Assembly: GCA_020721585.1 (NCBI GenBank)
Contig: DYMK01000004.1
Coordinates: forward strand, 96,786-158,708
DNA length: 61,923 nucleotides
Origin: Sulfuricurvum sp.
Lineage (GTDB): Bacteria; Campylobacterota; Campylobacteria; Campylobacterales; Sulfurimonadaceae
Direction of reading: 5' to 3'
A model generated the notes under the pieces. It had not been told where the DNA came from and did not search any database. It saw nothing but the letters and a program-made list of their open reading frames with translations. Shown in pieces: positions 23,621 through 32,156 of this stretch. Both the position numbers and the translations under genes were made by a program. Every line of letters starts with the position of its first letter. The stretch's first letter is position 1.

Positions 23621-25641
23621 TGGGATATAAAACGCTCTTACTCACGTTTCTACGCCCTTACAGTGCGGTTGTGTTTACGGACAATCCGTATGTAGGAATT
23701 TTGATTGTGGGAATGACCTTGTTAAACCCTTCAGTGGCATTAAGTGGGGTGATTGCCCTTGGGTTTGCGGTTGGGTTTTCCCTACTCATTGGATTTCGAG
23801 CCGCCCTTACCCAATCGTTTTATCTCTACAATCCCCTTTTGGTGGGGATGGGGGTTGGGTACCTTTTTTCCCTTTCGTGGGGGAGTGTTCTGTTAATCGC
23901 CATTGCTTCGGTCTTTACCTTTATCCTCTCCTTTATCCTCAATCGCTTCCTGAGTCCCTCTAAAATTCCGGTTTTATCGCTCCCCTTTTCGATGGTGACG
24001 ATACTGGTCTATTTTGCTTCGCTACAGTATTCAGGACTCTTATCGAGTTTAGTGCAACACCAATACCCCAATGAGACCTTACTACCAGCGATACTCATCC
24101 CTTTTTTGAACGCTTTAGGCACCATCTTCTTTTTACCCATGAGTGGTGCAGGACTCATTATTTTTATGATACTCCTTTATACCTCCCGTATTATGGCGAT
24201 TATGGCACTCGTTGGGTTTTATTTTGGGATTATGATCCACAGTATATGGATAGGATCGCGTATGGAAGCGTTCGCTGACCCCTATGCGTTTAATTACCTC
24301 TTGGTCGCTGTTTCGTTGTGCGGTATTTTTTTACTGCCGACCCTTAAAAATTTCGTCTTGGCATTAATGGGTGTGGCGGTGAGTGTCCTCCTTACCGATG
24401 CGTTGAGTGTTTTTTTGGGCTATTATTCCCTCCCTGTTTTGACGTTCCCCTTTGCCCTTACGGTCATCGCTTTCCTTTTTATGTTATCGGTGATCGATTA
24501 TCCTGAATTTAATCACTTCATGAAAGCTACCCCCGAAGCTTCGCTTTCCCACTATCTAAGTACCCTTTTTCGCTTTGGGAAAATTACCACCAAAATCTCC
24601 CCCCCTTTTTCGGGGACATGGCGTGTTTATCAAGGGTTTAATGGGGAGTGGACGCACAAAGCCAATTACCAATACGCCTACGATTTCATCAAAACCGTTG
24701 AGGGAAAAAGCTATCAAGGGGAGGGGAAATATCCCAAAGACTATTATGCCTTTGGAGAATCGGTTCTCTCTCCTGTGAGTGGGTACGTTGTTGATATGCG
24801 CCATGATCTGGTCGATAATCCCATTGGAGAGAATGACCGTGTCAATAATTGGGGCAATTACCTCATTATTCGCAGTGATGCAGGCTTTTTTGTCGAGATT
24901 AGTCATTTGATGCAATATTCCATCAAAGTCGCCATTGGGGATTATGTCGTGGTGAATAGCATCCTTGCAAACTGCGGTAACAGTGGCTATTCTCCCCAAC
25001 CCCACATTCATGTTCAAGTGCAAGAGGTGGGGTTTATCGGTGGGTTTACCAAAGAATTTTGCTTTAGCGACTATCTTCAGGGGGGGAAACTACACCTTAA
25101 TGGTCTACCCGATCACAACGAAGCAATAACCTCCCTCATCAACGATAAAAGTATCGCTTCGCGCTTTATTTTCATTCTTGATGATGCGTTTACCTATGAG
25201 GTTTTTGAAGACGATCTTAAAATTAAGGAGGTAACGTTCAAGGTGAAAATGGATAACAATGGGGAATTTTATCTTCACGATGAGCATCTCAATCGACTCT
25301 ATTTTTACAACGATGCCAAGCAGTTTTATTTTTACCACTATCAGGGGAAAGCGTCTCCGTTGAAATGGCTCTTTATTGTAGCACCTCGACTCCCTTTTAT
25401 CGGGGGACAAACCCTTGAATTTACCGATTACCTCCCGGTCTATTTGGTCAAAACACCATGGCAACGTTGGGGAATTGAATTGGTGTCAACACTCCAAAAG
25501 TCGTTTTATAAAATAGGGTGTTCGTACCGTTTTGATGGTATCACCCTCACCTCCCACTACGGAACCGTATCGCTTAAACCCTCCCAAAAAGGGTTTGAGA
25601 CCATACAGTATAATCACACACAATTAAGGAGAATTCTATGA
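23620..25641 (+). CDS. Urea-transporter-family membrane domain fused to M23 (LytM-like) metallopeptidase
   Basis: A 673-residue fusion. Residues 1-300 are a multi-pass membrane domain of the urea transporter (UT) family, with about ten hydrophobic helices and NPLLVGMGVGYLF as the family-type pore segment. Residues about 330-470 form an M23 peptidase domain, normally a zinc peptidoglycan endopeptidase: HKANYQYAYDF (HxxxD-like ligands), WGNYLIIRSD, and PHIHVQV (HxH ligand). A beta-rich tail follows. The start is GTG overlapping the decarboxylase stop. Topology suggests the peptidase faces the periplasm. Activity is not proven; transported solute may not be urea. Confidence 0.85.
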   Translation: MGYKTLLLTFLRPYSAVVFTDNPYVGILIVGMTLLNPSVALSGVIALGFAVGFSLLIGFRAALTQSFYLYNPLLVGMGVGYLFSLSWGSVLLIAIASVFTFILSFILNRFLSPSKIPVLSLPFSMVTILVYFASLQYSGLLSSLVQHQYPNETLLPAILIPFLNALGTIFFLPMSGAGLIIFMILLYTSRIMAIMALVGFYFGIMIHSIWIGSRMEAFADPYAFNYLLVAVSLCGIFLLPTLKNFVLALMGVAVSVLLTDALSVFLGYYSLPVLTFPFALTVIAFLFMLSVIDYPEFNHFMKATPEASLSHYLSTLFRFGKITTKISPPFSGTWRVYQGFNGEWTHKANYQYAYDFIKTVEGKSYQGEGKYPKDYYAFGESVLSPVSGYVVDMRHDLVDNPIGENDRVNNWGNYLIIRSDAGFFVEISHLMQYSIKVAIGDYVVVNSILANCGNSGYSPQPHIHVQVQEVGFIGGFTKEFCFSDYLQGGKLHLNGLPDHNEAITSLINDKSIASRFIFILDDAFTYEVFEDDLKIKEVTFKVKMDNNGEFYLHDEHLNRLYFYNDAKQFYFYHYQGKASPLKWLFIVAPRLPFIGGQTLEFTDYLPVYLVKTPWQRWGIELVSTLQKSFYKIGCSYRFDGITLTSHYGTVSLKPSQKGFETIQYNHTQLRRIL

Positions 25642-26516
25642 AAAAAATCGTTTTAAGTGCCCTCGTGGCTAGCAGTGCTTTGATGGCAGAAGTTATTACC
25701 GTTTTACCCTATGCAGGAACGGTTCATTATGATAAAGACAATGCCAAATCGGTTAAAAATACCGCAACGGTCGTCGGTGGGTATGCCAGTGTGGGTAATT
25801 TGAATTATTTGTTGGAGATGGATTATGCCCATTTCGATAGTCAATACAAAGATCCTACCCTCAGCAATCTCAAACAAGACGATATTACCCTTGCCTACAG
25901 TCGCTATTTTGAAAACTTTATGGTCAAAATTGGTGACCACTATATTAGCAGCAGTGATGCGCAATTGGGCAATGGAAACACCATTATGACCGCGGTTGAA
26001 GGGTATCAATGGAGTGGCTATAACAAGCTTAGTGTAGGACTGGAGGGGTATTATTCCCGTTTTGCTAAAGGTCATGATGAAAATTATCTCACCGAAAAAT
26101 CCATCAGTATTACCCAATTGACTCCGTATGTCTCTTGGTATCAAGGGATTGATCACAACTGGTACAATACCCTCGGGGCAAAAATCAATTATGAAATGGC
26201 AAACGATTATGTTAAAGGTCACTACTTCTCCTACGAACTAAGCGATACCCTTGGCTACCAAAATATGTTTCTCAAAGTGGGGATGCAAGGGGGAGAAATG
26301 CGTACAGGGGTGACCAATGGTGGATTAACCCTTGTCAATACGTTGGATTTAATGAAACGGGAATACAACGCGAAGTTGGGGTATTATGTGACCAAAAACA
26401 GTGTTCTTAGTCTCACCTATACCCAAAGACGGTATCAAGAGTACGTCCAAGGGGTTGGATTAGCTCCCCAGGGAACCAGTTCTGCCCTTATTGCCAGTGC
26501 CAGTTATAGTTTTTGA
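25638..26516 (+). CDS. Predicted outer-membrane beta-barrel protein
   Basis: A 292-residue exported protein with a signal peptide (KKIVLSALVASSALMAEV, cleavage after MA). The mature part alternates aromatic and polar residues in strands of about ten residues separated by tight turns, and ends in ASASYSF, with the C-terminal Phe typical of Bam substrates. I recognise no specific porin family. It overlaps the UT/M23 gene by 4 bases (ATGA) and the TPR gene by one base, so it belongs to the PqqD/ATP-grasp operon and may be the outer-membrane partner. Confidence 0.75.
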   Translation: MKKIVLSALVASSALMAEVITVLPYAGTVHYDKDNAKSVKNTATVVGGYASVGNLNYLLEMDYAHFDSQYKDPTLSNLKQDDITLAYSRYFENFMVKIGDHYISSSDAQLGNGNTIMTAVEGYQWSGYNKLSVGLEGYYSRFAKGHDENYLTEKSISITQLTPYVSWYQGIDHNWYNTLGAKINYEMANDYVKGHYFSYELSDTLGYQNMFLKVGMQGGEMRTGVTNGGLTLVNTLDLMKREYNAKLGYYVTKNSVLSLTYTQRRYQEYVQGVGLAPQGTSSALIASASYSF

Positions 26517-27127
26517 TGATGAAAATTTTTCTATTTTTGGTATGGACGTGGTCGATGGTCTATGGGGGGGATGACTCCAAAAGGATACAAGACCTCTACG
26601 CCCAATCGTATATGTATGAACAAATGGGAAAATACCACGAAGGGATCAAAGTACTGATCCCTTTGTATGCACAATATCCCAAAGGCTATGCGCTGAATGT
26701 ACGGTTTGGTTGGCTTTCGTACCAAAACAAACGGTACAACGATGCCAAATACTATTACACCATTGCCTCACGCCTAAAACCCACTGCCCTTGATCCTCGA
26801 TTGGGTTTGATCCGCATTGATCTGGATACGGGTTCGTTTGATCACGCCCAAACCCTCTCGTATGCCCTTTTGAAACGGGACTATTATAATTACTATGCCA
26901 ATTTGTATGCCATCCAATCGTTGATTGCGCAACAAAAATACGACATAGCCACGGCCATTCTTTTCAAAATGTTGGCACTTTATCCCACCGATGTCCCCTA
27001 TCTGGAGCAACTCGCACGGGTCTATCACGCAACGCATAATCGCGCCTTTGCCCCATTGTGTGCCGATATTTTGACCTTTGATCCCAATAATATTTTCGTA
27101 CGAAGCCTCCCAATAGGGGTCAAATAA
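26516..27127 (+). CDS. Exported TPR protein
   Basis: A 203-residue protein with a signal peptide (IFLFLVWTWSMVYGG) and about four TPR-like helix pairs (AQSYMYEQMGKYHEGIKVLI, GWLSYQNKRYNDAKYYYTIA, AQTLSYALLKRDYY, AIQSLIAQQKYDIATAILF). Probably a periplasmic scaffold for the preceding gene products. The start codon ATG at 26516 shares a base with the preceding stop (TGATG); another ATG follows immediately. Last gene of the operon that begins at 21042. Unrecognised beyond the repeats. Confidence 0.75.
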   Translation: MMKIFLFLVWTWSMVYGGDDSKRIQDLYAQSYMYEQMGKYHEGIKVLIPLYAQYPKGYALNVRFGWLSYQNKRYNDAKYYYTIASRLKPTALDPRLGLIRIDLDTGSFDHAQTLSYALLKRDYYNYYANLYAIQSLIAQQKYDIATAILFKMLALYPTDVPYLEQLARVYHATHNRAFAPLCADILTFDPNNIFVRSLPIGVK

Positions 27128-27179
27128 AAGCCCAAACGTGTTAGAGTCCCTTTTTGATCCCTATTACAAGTGAGTGCCA

Positions 27180-27764
27180 ATGAAAACCCCCACCAACCAA
27201 CCCTTTTTGGATGCGGTCAAGACCATGATTACCCATGTGGGTGAAGATGTGACGCGGGAGGGGTTACTCAAAACTCCCCAGCGTGTGTTAAAAGCATACG
27301 AATTTATGTTCGGCGGTTACCAAGAAGATCCCCAAGCAATCCTCAATTCTGCGATGTTTGCAAGCTCCAATGATGAGATGGTACTGATCAAAGACATTGA
27401 ATTTTATTCCACCTGTGAACACCATTTGCTCCCCATTATCGGACGGGCGCACGTAGCCTATATCCCCGATGGTAAAGTCGTTGGTCTCTCAAAAATTCCC
27501 CGTGTGGTGGATGTTTTCGCCCGACGGATGCAGATTCAAGAGCAACTCACCGAACAAATCGCCGATGCGTTGATGCACTCCATTGCGCCCAAAGGGGTCG
27601 CTGTGGTGATCCAAGCGCGTCATATGTGCATGGAGATGCGCGGGGTGGAGAAGATCAGTTCAACGACCACCTCCAGTGCATTACGGGGATTGTTCAAACG
27701 GGATGAGAAGACCCGAGCAGAGTTTTTTAGCCTTATTAATTCTTCTGGCGGGCATCGCTATTAA
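27180..27764 (+). CDS. folE: GTP cyclohydrolase I (type IA)
   Basis: A 194-residue GTP cyclohydrolase I, which converts GTP to dihydroneopterin triphosphate at the start of folate biosynthesis. Zinc ligands are in [11 protein letters not shown] (C and two H) and [11 protein letters not shown] (C). Other signature parts are [19 protein letters not shown] and SSALRGLF. The ATG at 27180 is preferred to a GTG two codons earlier. A hairpin GGAGGGG/CCCCTCC (27801-27823) follows about 40 bases after the stop without a T-run. Single gene, same direction as its neighbours. Confidence 0.97.
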   Translation: MKTPTNQPFLDAVKTMITHVGEDVTREGLLKTPQRVLKAYEFMFGGYQEDPQAILNSAMFASSNDEMVLIKDIEFYSTCEHHLLPIIGRAHVAYIPDGKVVGLSKIPRVVDVFARRMQIQEQLTEQIADALMHSIAPKGVAVVIQARHMCMEMRGVEKISSTTTSSALRGLFKRDEKTRAEFFSLINSSGGHRY

Positions 27765-27857
27765 TCAACGTTTTACATAAATCCCCTTTTTTCCCACCTT
27801 GGAGGGGGAATGTTCACCCCTCCTCATCACTTAAACCATCCTTAACCTTATAGTAGA

Positions 27858-27863
27858 TATAAT
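27858..27863 (+). promoter_or_regulatory. -10 box of typA
   Basis: TATAAT, 36 bases before the typA GTG start, in the AT-rich downstream part of the folE-typA spacer. No clear -35 box, as is common in Campylobacterota. Confidence 0.5.
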
Positions 27864-27898
27864 CCGCGAAAATTATTGCCACCCTACAAGGATATTCA

Positions 27899-29704
27899 GT
27901 GCAAAAAATTCGTAATATTGCCGTCATCGCCCACGTTGACCATGGTAAAACGACTCTAGTTGATGGATTGCTTAAACAATCCGGAACGTATGGCAGCCAC
28001 GAGCAAGTCAATGAAAGAGCGATGGACTCTAACGCCCTTGAAAAAGAGCGTGGGATTACCATTCTTTCTAAAAATACCGCGATTCGCTACGGTGATCATA
28101 AAATCAACGTTATCGATACTCCGGGTCACGCCGATTTCGGTGGAGAAGTAGAACGCGTCTTGAAAATGGTCGATGGTGCGTTGATTCTTGTTGATGCGTA
28201 CGAAGGGGTTATGCCTCAAACCAAATTTGTGGTTAAAAAAATGTTGGCGCTTGGACTCAAACCCATCGTTGTTATTAACAAAATCGACAAACCTTCCGCT
28301 GATCCTGAGCGCGTAGTCGACGAGGTATTTGACCTTTTCGTAGCGATGGATGCAACCGAAGATCAACTTGATTTCCCTATCATCTATGCCGCAGCGCGTG
28401 ATGGTATGGCAAAACTCAATATGACTGACCCTGATGGTGATTTCACCTGTTTGTTTAACACTATCTTAGAAAAAGTGCCTGAACCTACGGGTGATGCTGA
28501 GAATCCAACCCAATTACAAGTCTTTACCCTTGACTACGATAATTATGTGGGAAAAATCGGTATTGCTCGTATCTTCAACGGACGCATTTCAAAAGGGGAT
28601 AATATCCTCCTTGCAAAAGCGGATGGCGAAATGGTTAAGGGTAAAATCTCTAAATTGATCGGATTTATGGGTCTTAACCGTACCGAAATCCAAACCGCAG
28701 AAGCAGGTGACATCGTTGCCCTTGCAGGTATTGAAACCGTAGATGTTGGGGACACTATCTGTGATCCTAACAATCCTATGCCACTTGATCCGATGCACGT
28801 TGAAGAGCCTACATTGAACGTATTCTTTTCGGTTAATGATTCTCCCCTTGCAGGTCAAGAAGGGAAACATATCACGTCAAACAAAATTCGTGAGCGTTTG
28901 GAAGCAGAGATGAACACCAACGTTGCAATGCGTTGTGAAGTGATCGGTGAGGGTAAATTCCAAGTTTCAGGACGGGGTGAGCTTCAAATTACGATTCTTG
29001 CAGAAAATATGCGTCGTGAGGGTTTTGAATTTGGTATCGGTCGTCCGGAAGTTATCATCCGTGAAATCGAAGGGGTCAGATGTGAGCCATTTGAGCATCT
29101 CGTAGTGGATCTTCCTCAAGAATTCGCAGGAAGCATCATTGAGCGTTTGGGTCGTCGTAAAGCAGAAATGACCGCGATGGTTCCTATGGGTGAGGGCTTT
29201 ACACGCGTAGAGTTCGTTATCCCTGCACGTGGATTGATTGGTTTCCGTGGACAATTTTTGACCGAAACCAAGGGTGAGGGTGTTATGAACCACTCTTTCT
29301 TGGAGTTCCGTCCCTACAGTGCAAGTGGTGTTGAGAGCCGTCAGTACGGAGCATTGACTTCTATGGAAGACGGTGTTACCTTGGCATTCTCCCTTGCAAA
29401 CTTGCAAGAGCGTGGCGTATTGTTTGTTAATCCTCAAACCAAAGTGTACAAAGGGATGATCGTTGGTGAGCATAGCCGAACCAATGACCTTGATGTTAAC
29501 CCCATCAAAGGAAAAGCACAATCCAACGTCCGTTCATCAGGAGCGGATGAAGCAATTAAGCTTGTTCCGCCACGTGATATGAACCTTGAGCGTGCCCTAG
29601 AGTGGATCGAAGATGATGAACTTCTTGAAGTAACACCTTTGACTATCCGTATCCGTAAAAAATGGTTGGATCCAACCGACCGTAAACGTTACGCGAAAAA
29701 GTAA
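27899..29704 (+). CDS. typA: Ribosome-associated GTPase TypA/BipA
   Basis: A 601-residue translational GTPase of the EF-G/LepA superfamily, which binds 70S ribosomes and affects assembly and stress or cold adaptation. G motifs: [10 protein letters not shown] (P-loop), RGITI (switch I), DTPGHAD (G3), NKIDK (G4). The C-terminal TypA-specific domain ends in RKRYAKK. Start codon is GTG with ACAAGGA upstream. Length is normal. A 94-base internal piece (29381-29474) is duplicated at 31785-31878. A dRS3-like hairpin 8 bases after the stop may act as terminator. Confidence 0.98.
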   Translation: MQKIRNIAVIAHVDHGKTTLVDGLLKQSGTYGSHEQVNERAMDSNALEKERGITILSKNTAIRYGDHKINVIDTPGHADFGGEVERVLKMVDGALILVDAYEGVMPQTKFVVKKMLALGLKPIVVINKIDKPSADPERVVDEVFDLFVAMDATEDQLDFPIIYAAARDGMAKLNMTDPDGDFTCLFNTILEKVPEPTGDAENPTQLQVFTLDYDNYVGKIGIARIFNGRISKGDNILLAKADGEMVKGKISKLIGFMGLNRTEIQTAEAGDIVALAGIETVDVGDTICDPNNPMPLDPMHVEEPTLNVFFSVNDSPLAGQEGKHITSNKIRERLEAEMNTNVAMRCEVIGEGKFQVSGRGELQITILAENMRREGFEFGIGRPEVIIREIEGVRCEPFEHLVVDLPQEFAGSIIERLGRRKAEMTAMVPMGEGFTRVEFVIPARGLIGFRGQFLTETKGEGVMNHSFLEFRPYSASGVESRQYGALTSMEDGVTLAFSLANLQERGVLFVNPQTKVYKGMIVGEHSRTNDLDVNPIKGKAQSNVRSSGADEAIKLVPPRDMNLERALEWIEDDELLEVTPLTIRIRKKWLDPTDRKRYAKK

Positions 29705-29711
29705 TTCTTTT

Positions 29712-29739
29712 CGTCATTCCCGCGTAGGCGGGAATCCAG
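29712..29739. repeat. dRS3-like palindrome after typA
   Basis: Core ATTCCCGC-GTAG-GCGGGAAT (29716-29735) with flanking GTC and CCAG. The pattern ATTCCC-N8-GGGAAT matches the dRS3 repeat known from Neisseria and seen in many proteobacteria. Related cores are at 31960-31979, 47556-47575 and near 51256-51275. Confidence 0.75.
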
Positions 29740-29796
29740 TCTTCTCCTCTCGCTTCAAATATAATTGATTCCATCTCCTGTTTCACTTGCTTTTGT

Positions 29797-29802
29797 TATA
29801 AT
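29797..29802 (+). promoter_or_regulatory. -10 box of the nucleotidyltransferase gene
   Basis: TATAAT with a TTTTG extension just upstream, 30 bases before the ATG at 29832; AAGG lies about 9 bases before that ATG. Confidence 0.5.
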
Positions 29803-29831
29803 ATTCAAAGTTATAAACCCAAGGTTTTAAA

Positions 29832-30146
29832 ATGATCACCAAAGAAGCCATTTTAGAGTATCTTCGCAGTATCAAACCTAGCCATGAAAAAGAGGGGATT
29901 GTAATCCACGGAATTTTCGGATCATTTGCGAGAGATGAAGCGAGTGAAAACAGTGACATCGACGTTTTAATCGAAACAACTCCGCGCTTTGTAGAAGATA
30001 CCGATCCCCTGAGAGCATTTAGTATCTTACAAGCACTTCGTGAAGAGATTTCACACCGTTTTGCGTGTACTGTCGATCTCGCTGATAAGACAGGTTTATG
30101 TGGGCGTAGCAGTGAACATATCCTCAAAAAGACTATCTATGTTTAA
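29832..30146 (+). CDS. MNT-type nucleotidyltransferase, apparently orphaned
   Basis: A 104-residue minimal nucleotidyltransferase (MNT). The motif GSFARDEASENSDIDVLIE (residues 29-47) holds the GS and DxD catalytic residues. MNT proteins are usually the antitoxin half of HEPN/MNT pairs and AMPylate the HEPN toxin. Here the reading frame expected for the partner opens at ATGTTTAATGAGG, overlapping the MNT stop, but ends after about 16 codons. Both copies of this junction (30155 and 31913) diverge after the same GAAGC, so the HEPN gene appears lost through rearrangement. Own TATAAT promoter. Confidence 0.85.
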   Translation: MITKEAILEYLRSIKPSHEKEGIVIHGIFGSFARDEASENSDIDVLIETTPRFVEDTDPLRAFSILQALREEISHRFACTVDLADKTGLCGRSSEHILKKTIYV

Positions 30147-30237
30147 TGAGGAAGCGACAGTGGAACGAGTGGTTAATTTGGCATCATAGTCACTATCTTA
30201 CCTAGTTTCTCTTTTTGTGATGGGGAAATTCAAATCA

Positions 30238-31398
30238 TTAATAGTTTTCCTCTACAACTTTTGCAATACAAATTTCTTCGAAATGTTTACTTGATTTGTA
30301 ACGTAATAAACCAGTTAGTTCATTGGATGAAAATTGTAAATAGACTTTGCCTTGATACATTACAGGAGATGTATTCTTTGGCATATCAATTGTTTTTTTG
30401 ATAGTATTTATTCGTAGTCTTTCAGGGTTTTTATTAGCACCCCATGATTCTGGGATAGATGGAGTAGTGGCTTCTAATCGTTGTAAAAAATTGGTAAATT
30501 TTCTTTCATGCTCTCCTGTAACTTCTCGTTCAATGGGTAATGCATCGTATTGTGCGTCAATTTTTATGACATTATTGACATCTGTAACATATAAGCGGCT
30601 ATATTCAAAACGCCCCCATCGTGAGTCCATGTAAACGGTTTCAGTTTTACCATCATTGTTAATATCAAAAGACATTTTATCTAATTGATTCGCGCTATAA
30701 TCGAGACTTCTTGAAGGTTTTATCCATGTGAACAATTTAGCAGCATCTTTATGAGCAAATGCTTGACAGACAGGGTTGTCAGAACCATATTGTAATATTC
30801 TTGTGCCAGCAGGAATTTTAGTCCCTAAGAGAGGATATTCAATTTTATCTATTGGTTGATTCATGTCGATTGGTTTGCTGGTGCATGAGACTTTATTTTT
30901 ATTGATCTTTAGGGTAATATCATCTCCTGAGGTTGCATAGCTACAGGTTGTAACGGTATTATTTTGAATTTTTATGGACTTAATATTAGATTCGTAGTTA
31001 CATCGTTGCATATAGGTTGCTTTTGATAATATTTTCTTTTTATCAATCCATAAACTAAAATACTCAGGTGGTTTAGCTCCACATTCTCCATATGCTAGTC
31101 CGCCGTCTGAACCTATGCGTAATCGAATTTTTTTACCATTATTAAAAGTACATTCACCATCATGATATACTAATAAAGAGATGGGTTTTGTTTCAGTTGA
31201 ACTAAAAATATGTGTTTTAAAAGCATAATCTTTTTCACTAGGAGCTTTATTCCACTGATCAATATTTTTTAAGGTAACACTCTTGGATGTAGGATCGCAT
31301 GCCATCTCAAAATAGTTGTAGTATTCATCGGCACTTAAAAAACTAGTAATCAAGCCAAAGGAGAATAAAAAACGAAACAAAGAACAGAAAATTCTCAT
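30238..31398 (-). CDS. Hypothetical secreted protein with a calcium-loop-like motif
   Basis: A 386-residue protein with a signal peptide (FCSLFRFLFSFGLITSFLSA). The mature protein is rich in Lys, Asn and Thr, with several cysteines. It contains FDINNDGKTETVYMDS near residue 255-270, which resembles the calcium-binding loop of FG-GAP/dockerin-type repeats. Otherwise unrecognised. The gene is much AT-richer than its neighbours and lies on the opposite strand inside a segment bounded by duplicated typA-MNT sequence, so recent acquisition is likely. No partner gene is evident. Confidence 0.7.
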   Translation of the reverse strand: MRIFCSLFRFLFSFGLITSFLSADEYYNYFEMACDPTSKSVTLKNIDQWNKAPSEKDYAFKTHIFSSTETKPISLLVYHDGECTFNNGKKIRLRIGSDGGLAYGECGAKPPEYFSLWIDKKKILSKATYMQRCNYESNIKSIKIQNNTVTTCSYATSGDDITLKINKNKVSCTSKPIDMNQPIDKIEYPLLGTKIPAGTRILQYGSDNPVCQAFAHKDAAKLFTWIKPSRSLDYSANQLDKMSFDINNDGKTETVYMDSRWGRFEYSRLYVTDVNNVIKIDAQYDALPIEREVTGEHERKFTNFLQRLEATTPSIPESWGANKNPERLRINTIKKTIDMPKNTSPVMYQGKVYLQFSSNELTGLLRYKSSKHFEEICIAKVVEENY

Positions 31399-31449
31399 TA
31401 GAAAACCTTAGAAAAATTATTTAGGAGTGCTATTTTAACAAAATTTCTT

Positions 31450-31784
31450 TTATTGTGTTGTTTTCGCCATCTTCTTCCCCGCGATCATTCCGCTAGCCCA
31501 CGCAAAATTAAAATTATAACCTCCACGCTTTCCGACAATATCCATAACTTCACCCGCAAAATAAAGACCACTTATTAGTTTTGATTCCATCGTTTTGTTA
31601 TTAATTTGTGCCGTAGAGACATCGCCGCTGCTTACTTTGGCGTGTTTGAATCCGTGAGTGTCAATCACCTCAAATTTCCATTCCACCTATCAAGTGAGCT
31701 AGTTTTTTGACATCTTTTGGGCTTAGGGTAGATACGGATGTGTTTTGTGGGATAGCGGCATCTTCGAGGAGATAGGTGGTGATT
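31450..31784 (-). pseudogene. Remnant of an HI0933/BaiN-type flavoprotein (C-terminal end only)
   Basis: Two adjacent frames on the minus strand together encode the C-terminus of an NAD(P)/FAD-dependent oxidoreductase of the HI0933/BaiN family: first [18 protein letters not shown]...LSPKDVKKLAHLIGG (31784 to about 31690), then EWKFEVIDTHGFKHAKVSSGD and the family end SKLISGLYFAGEVMDIVGKRGGYNFNFAWASG (shown in parts; 31686-31450). A one-base frameshift lies near 31683-31690. The N-terminal FAD domain is missing: upstream sequence switches directly to a typA fragment. Non-functional remnant of recombination. Confidence 0.8.
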
Positions 31785-31913
31785 TTGGCATTCTCCCTTG
31801 CAAACTTGCAAGAGCGTGGCGTATTGTTTGTTAATCCTCAAACCAAAGTGTACAAAGGGATGATCGTTGGTGAGCATATCCTCAAAAAGACTATCTATGT
31901 TTAATGAGGAAGC
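31785..31913 (+). pseudogene. Fused fragments of typA (94 b) and MNT gene end (39 b)
   Basis: Bases 31785-31878 equal 29381-29474 of typA. Bases 31875-31913 equal 30117-30155, the end of the MNT gene and 9 bases beyond. The two pieces share the four bases CATA at the join, so an original longer copy has lost 642 bases between two CATA sites, or the pieces were joined through that microhomology. It is the right boundary of the segment holding the secreted-protein gene. Confidence 0.9.
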
Positions 31914-31955
31914 TGTCCAGTTTCACCACGTTGTACCCATCCCCATAAAGCGAAG

Positions 31956-31983
31956 CTGGATTCCCGCCTTCGCGGGAATGACG
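31956..31983. repeat. dRS3-like palindrome
   Basis: Core ATTCCCGC-CTTC-GCGGGAAT (31960-31979) flanked by CTGG and GACG, in the opposite orientation to the copy after typA. The rest of 31984-32156 is non-coding apart from a possible TAAAAT -10 for tamA. Confidence 0.75.
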
Positions 31984-32156
31984 AAAGAAAAGATGACTTT
32001 CTTGAGCTTAAATTGACAAAGTGCGTAATATCAGTCAATAAGTTCATTGGATACTAGCAAATTTTCATCGGGATTTTGTCCCGATTCCCCCCTCTTTTTT
32101 TAATCACACGCACAAATAGGGTAAAATGGTCTCTTTGATTCAAGGAGCTTCAGCGC

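Noticed and set aside
24556-25023. Antisense frame of 155 codons within the UT-M23 gene
   Set aside because: It lies opposite the conserved M23 region and has no ribosome site or recognisable features.
30238-31398. Toxin or bacteriocin role for the acquired secreted protein
   Set aside because: Only a signal peptide and one calcium-loop-like motif are visible; no immunity gene or toxin domain can be seen.
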